DNA of 64,000 nt from contig JAILWY010000002.1 in the NCBI GenBank assembly GCA_022113835.1, positions 6,488,501 through 6,552,500 of the forward strand. Direction: 5' to 3'. The notes beneath the pieces are model-generated. The model was not told where the DNA came from and did no database searches. It was given only the letters and a program-made list of their open reading frames with translations. The translations under genes and the position numbers were made by a program. This document shows positions 56,421-64,000 of this stretch, piece after piece (position 1 is the first letter of the stretch; every line of letters starts with the position of its first letter). This stretch comes from Atopsyche davidsoni (lineage: Eukaryota > Arthropoda > Insecta > Trichoptera > Hydrobiosidae).

Positions 56421-57260
56421 GGAGCCGTCGAAACATTTTTTTTTTAACTTTTCATGCTCGATAAAGAAGTTTAAAAGTTAGCGAATTTTAATATCTCCAT
56501 TTTCGTGAAATGAAAATAAGATGAAGTGGGCGCTTTTGCTGTTTATTTATCTTTTAAAAAATGCAATCAGAATTAAAATCTTTTGCAAGTATTTATCACA
56601 AAGTCGCGATGTAATTTTGATATACGTATCTTTATCTAAAATAATGCGTATTTTTTTTTTTTTTAATATTTTATTTCTTATAAAATGTATAACAACTGAC
56701 TCAAATATTCCTAAAAATGGATTGAAACGTCGGGAATTTCAACTAAAACGCATCATACCGCCGGAGAATTTAACATTTCTATTACAAAGACTACCAAAAT
56801 CCAGGAACATTTTCATCAAATTTGTTAAAACTTATTTCGCAATGCAACATTTTATTTGTTGGATAATTGTATTTACACTATCAAATCATGAATACTCCAA
56901 AAAGAAAAACTGAGTTTGCAGTTAAATTAATAAATTTCGAGCAATATTAGTTTTTGATTAATTGAGTTGTTTTGTATACCTTTCAATTAAACTTTTGTTC
57001 ACTGTTTTGATATCCAAATCAGTTCTTAACACTTTTAATTAGTATATATATTTTTAATAATCTAAATATTTCATATTCACGTGTCATTCTTTCTATGTAC
57101 AGGTGCAATGAGTTTATTTCGAAAATAGTGTTTGGCAGTATCAAATATGTAATAGATATTCGAAATCTAAATAGAAAGGTTATTAAAAATAATAATCAGA
57201 CTCATCCCTCATTTCAATTTCATTTTGTATATTTACAAATAAGAATATACTATTAATATA
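56421..57260. other. AT-rich spacer, no gene seen
   Basis: AT-rich. The 130-codon plus frame 56521-56913 has a hydrophobic start but a poly-Phe run from a T tract and no recognised domain; I do not support it. Confidence 0.45.
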
Positions 57261-57790
57261 AATCATCTCCAGCACACAGAATATTGGACCCGATGACTGT
57301 GCCGATCCGCGGGAGATTGGAAAAGAAGCGTTTACTCATTTTAGTAAATGTCGCAACGGGCCTCAAGGCGGATAAGTTATTACAACTTAAACAGGATTAA
57401 TGGGAAGTCGGGCTGTCTACCTGATATCTCTTTGACAGATGGGCATAATAGATTAGAGAATCCGTTCGCAAAGGTCAAACGGAACGGAGATCGGCGAGGC
57501 GCGGCGCCGTCCCCGCCGAGTGTCGCCGCGGAACTTCAGCAATAATGATTATTAATAAATTCCCCGAACTAAACAAAATATTTCCTTTGTCCCGCATTGG
57601 CCGACAGCGCATCCCGGGCAGATGATAACTAATTGAATTGCCCCGCGCCTGATGAATCGCACGGGCCCGCAAGCGGCGGGATATGTTTGATTGGCCCGAC
57701 AGAGTATTCCCAATTTGTGTTGGAAAATGTATTGTAATTTGCAGGAAATGGAAGTACACAACGAATTCTCCCTCAAACAAACGGCTTAAT
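57260..57790. promoter_or_regulatory. Longest enhancer-like island in window
   Basis: About 530 bp of unique DNA alternating CpG blocks (cgaggcgcggcgccgtcccc, cacgggcccgcaagcggcgg, gcattggccgacagcgcatc) with homeodomain-type cores (caataatgattattaataaa at 57539-57558, gataactaattgaattg at 57623-57639). There is a GGCAACGGGCC-like stretch and a gattggcc inverted CCAAT (57690). Overlapping frames on both strands carry no domain. Composition and motif order are as expected for a deeply conserved regulatory element; conservation is untested. Confidence 0.45.
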
Positions 57791-60700
57791 AATTTATGTG
57801 TTTTACATTTAAAAGGATATTTTTTTCGTTGAAGTATGACTTATCATTTCTCGTGCTCTATTGGTTTTTATTTATCGCTTTTATGAAATATTTCGATTCT
57901 TTATTATTTTTTTGTTTGCTATATTACATTCACACAGATTATACGAACGTGTGTAAATACCATTATTTATATTTTATATACAACAAAATGAAGCTCTTTA
58001 CGCAGAGATAATTTATCTTATTTTGAATTATTTACAAAAATATTTATGATTCGTGGATCGTCAAAATCAGAAGGTTGCATACGACTCAAGTAAACATAAA
58101 TTAACTTCAAAGCTATCTACGTGTTCAGTATATTAATTTTAACACAATATTTCCTAATTTTTTAGTAATTTTACCAACAAGCAAGTGTGTCTCACAAAAC
58201 AATATGAACTGTGCAGAAACAGCTCGGAGCAGTGCGCTGCCTACTTACGTGCTCGTTGGAAATTTCGTTAAACCAAGTCATATTTCCAAGTGAGGTCGTA
58301 AATATTTCGCGACACCCGTCCAATATCCGGTTTACGATGTATCATACGACCAGCCATATCAGACCCAACGAAATTGCATATATTTCATGTATCGACGATC
58401 AAACTCTGCAAACACTAAACAATTTCAGGTATTATATTAAAGCCATGATTTAACACAATTTGTAACCTCATTTGCATCTATTAAATTATCATGTTATTTA
58501 TCACGTAGCGATATCTATATTAACATCAAAGAAAGCGTTTAGAATTACTAATGGGAGATAGATACGAATAATATATAAGATAAATTAATATATAAGAATA
58601 AAATTTATTAAAATTATAAACTAACTACAGGAATAAATATTGATGTCTATAGATTATGTGCTAGCTAGTGTGATATTTATATTTTAGATATTTTGACAGG
58701 GCTTAGTGATTAGTTTATATATCTATATGCACATAGAATATGTATGACTAATTATGTAAATAAATAAAAATAATATGATAAGTTGCGGTAACCTGGAGTG
58801 GTTAGCATCTGCAAAACCAAACCATTAACCAAAGTAAATGAAGAAATTTTAAGGAGTGTGTGTCTATTTCATCGATTCGTGAAAATGAAAGTATTCTTAT
58901 AAAAAGAAGATCTGTCATAACTTCCCTTATATATTTTTAAGCAATTTGGAAGATATTTAAGAAGAGCTGCATGCCGAGGGTAGACTGATCGGCAGTAGAT
59001 AGACAGTATTTCAAGATGTCAATTTGCGTTGAGAAGAATTCTGTCAAACCTCCATCAGGCATGGCGTGCGATTTGAATAAAAATACCCTGAGTGATCCAG
59101 CTGAGTTTTCGGTTATTTTAAAATAAAAACCAAGAAAATAAAGAAAACATTAAAACAATTTATTGAAGCAAATTTAAAACTGTAAATATTTTTAGTTGAA
59201 ATCTGACGAAATTAATAATTCGTATAATATTTCATTTTTACATATTTGAATACTGAATTTTAAAAATATTCATACGTCATTGAGAACGATATACTATCCA
59301 AAAAATAAGGCAAGCTTAAAAAATACATTATTTGTTTTAAAATTAAAAGTGTGTCTTCTTTTTTTATCTCTACACTATGATTATTATTATCTCATACTTA
59401 TAGCTTTTACTGGACAAATTATAAAAAAAATAATAGTTTCTAATCTTTTGAAGTGAAAAAAAGTCTTGGTGTACACAACCAACCACAGAAAGTACTTGTT
59501 ACAAATCATGGGCCTAACATTTTTATACGGCGATTTCTCGTGTTTTATATAACACAATTAAAATGAAATTTATGATAAGCAGATTTTTAGATTTTGGTGG
59601 TTAAAACGCTTAACAAAACAAAATGATCTATTTAGAATGTTTTCCAATGTGAATAAGTTTAGCATATTAAGTTTAAAAAAAGTTTTTTTAAAATGCTTAC
59701 TCCGTATTTAATAAATAAATTGATATGGGAAAGTAGTTGCCGACGCGCTGAAAACAAACCTTCAGGGAAATGCGAAAATTATTACTTTTCAATTATCACA
59801 TCAGACATAAACAAGCCTAGCGTGTAGTTTTGTAATAATTTCCACTAATATTTCAACTTTACTGTAATCCCTTTTGTAATTAATAAATCTCTGCTCTGAA
59901 AAGAGCCCCCCTGGTGATGGCCACCACACGTGCTAGCAAATCCAGACACATTGCGTGGCTGATTCTACGCCTATTTATTATAATATATAACTATTTTAAT
60001 ACTTTATAGTACTTTCAATGTATATTATGAACTTTTAAACACAAACAAATATGAGGTAAACGTTATTATAAACTCCAAGTCGTTCAAAATATTGCTTTTA
60101 GATCTAAGTCAAAAATAACTTTCTGCCTAGTAACTTTTTTTTTTAATAAAAATTACACGAACCCCATGACTCATTAAATAGCAAAAATATTATATCAAAT
60201 TAAAGACGATAAACTTAGAGTTTTATTTATCTAGTAAAAATACGTTTCGAAAATATTCAAATCATCATTGAATGTATGATAAATAATAGATAAAATGTCA
60301 CCGACATAAATTTTATATTTATATTATAAAAAATCAGTCGACCAAAGCATGGTAAATAAATTTTATAAATACACATATGGCTCAGAGACTGGCATGTTTA
60401 AATCATGAAGATACTTAAGTACAAGTTGAGTTCATATTTAGTATGGGCATGGACCTTTGCCTAATTACCTTTTTAGTGGGGGGCAGGTGTGGCAATACTC
60501 AAACCCATTAATAGTTCATAGGAGAGTGTACCTATATTTAAGACAAAACAAAGATAATGTATTAATTGTAAAATACACAATATTGTCTATCTTTGCACTC
60601 ATTTCGGTTTTATGATTAAAAAAGTATCGGTGTAAGCCATTAAATTTTTTATTGATTTTATGTTCAAATCTAAATTTTATATCAAAATTGTAACAACCTG

Positions 60701-61010
60701 ACTTAAAAAATTAATTTTATTATTGAAATAAATTTCTGAACACTGTATAAACGAAAAAGTTTGTAAGTGTTTATTATAAAACAATATTCATACACCCCAA
60801 AACTTTTTGTTTTTCTACTTAGTTTCCGTCAAAAATATTGAATGAAGTGAACGCAGTAATATAGAGCTTAAAATGATATTCATACAAACAAGAAAAAATA
60901 TAAAAAAGAGCTAATAAAACATCGCTGTAATATAATATTATTTATCATTTCATTTTACATGCAATAAAAAACCAAATGAAAAATCGTAAGAGTAGAAATC
61001 GTTTAAAAAA
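57791..61010. other. 3.2-kb AT-rich desert, no gene seen
   Basis: AT-rich throughout, with weakly GC-elevated unique patches at 58200-58440 and 59890-59960. Short frames (57796-58011, 58211-58453) have no domain. No repeat recognised. Confidence 0.5.
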
Positions 61011-61220
61011 TACAGATTCGTGTAATTTCACGACGTGATTCGCATTCCGTTCGTGGGTTTATTTCACTCAAGCCATTGACAAATATGAGGCTTTGTATTT
61101 CATCACGTGTTCGCGAAAAAGCTATAATTGCCGCGTGGGTGAGCCCGAGATGCCGCCCCATGCCTGAGCGACACGGGGGCACCCCCGTCACACCATGAAC
61201 AACCCCATCCAACCAGAAAG
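61010..61220. promoter_or_regulatory. GC island, candidate regulatory element
   Basis: Unique block (gtgattcgcattccgttcgt, gggtgagcccgagatgccgc, cgacacgggggcacccccgt, the last a short perfect palindrome-like segment gggggcaccccc). The minus frame 61003-61230 lacks a domain. Confidence 0.33.
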
Positions 61221-61274
61221 TATCATCCACGGAATTATTTCTTAATATGTTATAACTCTATATTTAAACACGTA

Positions 61275-61330
61275 TGGCCAAGCGGTCAAAAGATAAATTG
61301 TGTTGAGGTCTGAAGTCTGAAAAAATATGG
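61275..61330 (+). mobile_element. Degenerate tRNA-like fragment
   Basis: tggccaagcggt (61275-61286) is a good A box of the Leu/Ser tRNA type. About 20-25 bp later, gaggtctgaagtctg is a poor B box. Likely a SINE head or tRNA relic. A similar start (ttggccaaacagctagg) lies at 61457. Confidence 0.3.
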
Positions 61331-61735
61331 CGATGAATACACTCCCTTGTTGTACGAACCATTACACAAAAAAACATTGCCACCGAGAGAAAAAGATTAT
61401 CATCTATGAAACGCCTTTATTATTTGTAATACTTTTTATTTAAATAATAAATATGTTTGGCCAAACAGCTAGGAGATCAAGATATTTTTTTTTTTGTGAG
61501 CGCTTTCTTTTTATAGGGTGAATATCTGAAAATACATTTTAACGAATTCGCCTTCGTGAATTGCGAGCTATTATATTAGACAAAAAAAAAATACTATCGA
61601 AACAGACAGACTTGATTTGCATTAATCCACATTTTTCTAAAACTTTTTAAGATTGTTTATTTGTATAAAAATATAATTCATATTATAGTTTGAAAGCACT
61701 GAAGTAGACAAATAGCCGGGTTCTTATGTAATTAC
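61331..61735. other. AT-rich spacer, nothing firm
   Basis: AT-rich. The only item noted is the tRNA-like ttggccaaacagc at 61457. Confidence 0.45.
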
Positions 61736-61739
61736 CCAC

Positions 61740-61890
61740 ACGTGTAGACATCATCTGCGACAGCGGCTAATGGGGCCCATTACGCTCATTACTCGGAGAG
61801 GAGGAGGGGTGATGGGATAACAGGTTGGGAGCCACTGGAGAAGAAGAATCTATTGTGCACGATTAGTCCGGCGCTTATAGACAGGCAGTT
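61740..61890. promoter_or_regulatory. Regulatory block with ATTA palindrome
   Basis: 61768-61782 is taatggggcccatta, two TAATGGG half-sites in perfect inversion around one base, followed by cgctcattac (third core) and later gcacgattagtccggcg. TAATGG/CCATTA matches Antp-, En- and Dll-class homeodomain preferences. The adjoining sequence is GA-rich (ggagaggaggaggggtgatg). The block is unique and non-coding. Confidence 0.45.
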
Positions 61891-62039
61891 CTCGAATATT
61901 CGCAGGTGTCGCTCACACAGACTATGCATCATATATGCATTGCCTTCATAATATTTATATAAACATTTATAAAGTAACAAATTCTTTAAGAAAATAAAAC
62001 ATTTTCTTAAAGGAAATCCAAAAAAATGTTCATTACATT

Positions 62040-62300
62040 ATCAGGTTAACTATCTACGTCAGCTGTAATTTGTTCGCAATATTGCCAGTGTTATGAAAAA
62101 ATCCTCCAGACACATTTCTTATACCGAATTTCATTACATTAGATACAAGAATAGGAAAACGCGGGGCGGTTTTTTCCAGTATGCAACATTTAGAGTGACA
62201 GCATTGTTGGTGGCTTTTCTCGACAGAGACTCTGGCAGGAGACATATTAAATGAGCCCGCACATCCCCGCGACATCGCGCATTACACCGCGGGGGGCACA
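62040..62300. promoter_or_regulatory. Small candidate regulatory block
   Basis: GC-elevated patches (aacgcggggcggttttttcc, acatccccgcgacatcgcgc, acaccgcggggggcacactt) in otherwise AT-rich DNA. The minus frame 62054-62275 has no domain. Confidence 0.28.
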
Positions 62301-62870
62301 CTTCGTGCTATTATATATTAAACGATTTTATTACAATTTATTCGATATTAATATTTATACGTAATCAATTTCCCATAAAAAGGGTTCTTCTATCCATACA
62401 GGACATCAAAATCAACATCGCATCACATTTTCACATCTTCCGACAACACCGTACCGTGAGAGGCATCCTTCCTTGTTTAATATTTCAAACGATTTAATAA
62501 AATCTATATTTATTCGATAACATTCGTTATTTTTTAAATATATTTTAAAAAAACAATTTTATATGACGTTATTATATTTGATACGAGTTCGGAATTCTTA
62601 TTTGATAAAATATTTGCATAGTAAAACAATTATGAGTCATCAAACTAAATTAACAAAATCAAAGCAATATAAATTGCATTTTTTCAAGAATTAACACTCA
62701 GTCTATCTATATTAGATTATGTGTATGTTTCTATTGTGTATAATCGAACAAATTTGCGTTTCAGCATACACGGACCTACAACTGGTCAAAGAAAGAAGTA
62801 ATGAAAAATGGTAAGTGCAGAGGACTCTTTTGAAATAAACGAGTGAAGTAAATTAAAAATCACACCAGAA
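62301..62870. other. AT-rich spacer, no gene seen
   Basis: AT-rich, nothing recognised. Confidence 0.5.
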
Positions 62871-63150
62871 AAAAACATTAATATCACCGCGAAAGGAGCG
62901 CCCGAGTCGAGATAAATAAACAAGAATAAATCGCCAAAGCCTCACAGAGATGAGATAAAATTATCTTAAGTGCAGTATCAGTATTAATTTTCCCACGGGA
63001 AATGAAAAATTGCTAATGGAGGAAATTTTAAATGGACCCAAACGTAAACGCTAATTAATGGTAGACATTTCTCCGCACAGTTTATCTGGTCCGCGAGATC
63101 CAGCCCGAGTCCCTACAAAGGCGACACCACTATTTGTTCTGATAATCTAC
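62870..63150. promoter_or_regulatory. Candidate regulatory island
   Basis: Unique DNA with aggagcgcccgagtcgagat, gagataaaattatctt (GATA inverted pair, about 62952-62967), cagtattaattttcccacgg, cgctaattaatgg (TAATTAAT core, 63049-63061) and tccgcgagatccagcccgag. No coding frame. One of the stronger enhancer-like blocks. Confidence 0.4.
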
Positions 63151-63399
63151 TCTGTTACGTTATTTTTGTAATGGAAAACGCAATTACGGTAAGTGATTAC
63201 GCTCCATTTATAAAAATGTATGCCATGACCTCGAATTTATATAAAGATTTACGTGGGGTTGTTAAAATTAACTAGACATGGATTCACGCAGGTGTTGCAA
63301 GGGCATGTCTAGGATTTTATTCGCGCTTCATATGCTTGAATTATTCACAGTCTAATGATTTAATATGCTTAAATAGATATCTTATAGTAATATTATTAT

Positions 63400-63620
63400 G
63401 AACCTGCAAACATTCGAAAAGTCGATGCGATTGAAATGCTCGAGAGCCCCTAAAATACCATGGATTGACCACGTCATAAATGAGAAAACCTTACAGAGAT
63501 GGTCCAAAAAAAAAGTTATTAACGGTTGTTAAAAAGCGCAAGGATGATTTTGGTCAATTCAAGTGGGTAAGACGTTAAAGGCTAGATCTCTGTCAATCCA
63601 TATAATGATTTTAAAATCAT
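63400..63620 (+). pseudogene. Non-LTR retrotransposon C-terminal relic
   Basis: The plus strand reads NIRKVDAIEMLE, then in a shifted frame IPWIDHVINEKTLQRW, aligning with KTRKIDAFEM and WVDRVTNERV of the 45-kb fragment. Frameshifts and stops are frequent. Homology fades by about 63600. Confidence 0.65.
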
Positions 63621-64000
63621 TTGGCGAAAGTTGTTTTTACCAGACATGATTTCAGTCTTCAGATTAATATACACACATGTTATGATTCACTATATTTGTC
63701 TTCTGCCATCTGGTTGATAATTTAATTACTTTTATCCAGATTTATTTTAAATTTATCAAAAGTCTCTCTTTTTTGGGTGCTGAATTTATTTGAAGGCAAA
63801 AATTGCTCCCATCGACAATTTTCCCATACTGATTATTTTACTAAACCTAAAAGGATGTTTAAAATATGCCAGAAGAGTAAAAACAATAGAGTTGGTGAAT
63901 AGTTAAAATTTTAATGGACCTGGGAGTACAAGCGACTCCATTTACGCCATTTTGCGGTCGCGAAAATAATGCTCTCGCTGAACGCACATTGAAAATTTTC
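63621..64000. other. AT-rich window end, no gene seen
   Basis: AT-rich; the last 80 bp (gggagtacaagcgactccat, gcggtcgcgaaaataatgct) rise in GC and may begin another island cut by the window edge. Confidence 0.4.

Noticed and set aside
56521..56913. 130-codon plus frame with hydrophobic segments
   Set aside because: Hydrophobicity comes from AT-rich DNA and a T run; no conserved motif.

Overview
This 64 kb window looks like a gene-poor stretch of an insect nuclear genome. It is strongly AT-rich, full of degenerate repeats, and lacks operons, ribosome binding sites and dense open frames. An insect source is suggested by a short (TTAGG)n tract, a decayed mariner transposase, several eroded non-LTR retrotransposon ends that recall a family common in moths and butterflies, and tRNA-derived SINE-like pieces. 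Lepidoptera is my best guess; this is an inference and cannot be proved from this sequence alone.

Only one segment looks like an exon of a conventional protein gene: a very GC-rich, minus-strand block at 36043-36214 with matching acceptor and donor. The window may therefore be mostly intron of a large minus-strand gene, or intergenic DNA around it. One possible single-exon gene for a small secreted peptide lies on the plus strand at 43054-43263. Two weaker coding leads are at 3208-3607 and 29549-29713. Nearly all other open frames are low-complexity or chance frames.

Between AT-rich spacers, about forty islands of 100-500 bp stand out by higher GC, CpG and dense homeodomain, POU-octamer, CRE or CCAAT-like motifs (for example 5870-6080, 12033-12330, 13500-13940, 15290-15560, 19000-19290, 22600-22860, 49130-49500, 57260-57790, 61740-61890, 62880-63140). 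I read them as candidate conserved regulatory elements, as expected around a developmental gene. No comparison was available to test that.

Repeats are the best supported content. They are: a 174-bp satellite built from two related halves (11094-12032); a 92-bp tandem duplication with a perfect hairpin in each copy (1985-2168); a ten-copy GGGGGGCTGC minisatellite fused to a decayed ~180-bp tandem array (4437-5060); a 253-bp tandem duplication (26858-27363); a ~73-bp triplication (19660-19910); fold-back elements (10223-10309, 52009-52120, 49670-49721); and a MITE with 28-bp inverted ends and an exact 8-bp target duplication (35671-35881). The MITE sits inside an older dispersed repeat whose uninterrupted relative lies near 1.7 kb in the same window. 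I found no rRNA gene, intact tRNA gene, CRISPR array or complete transposon.
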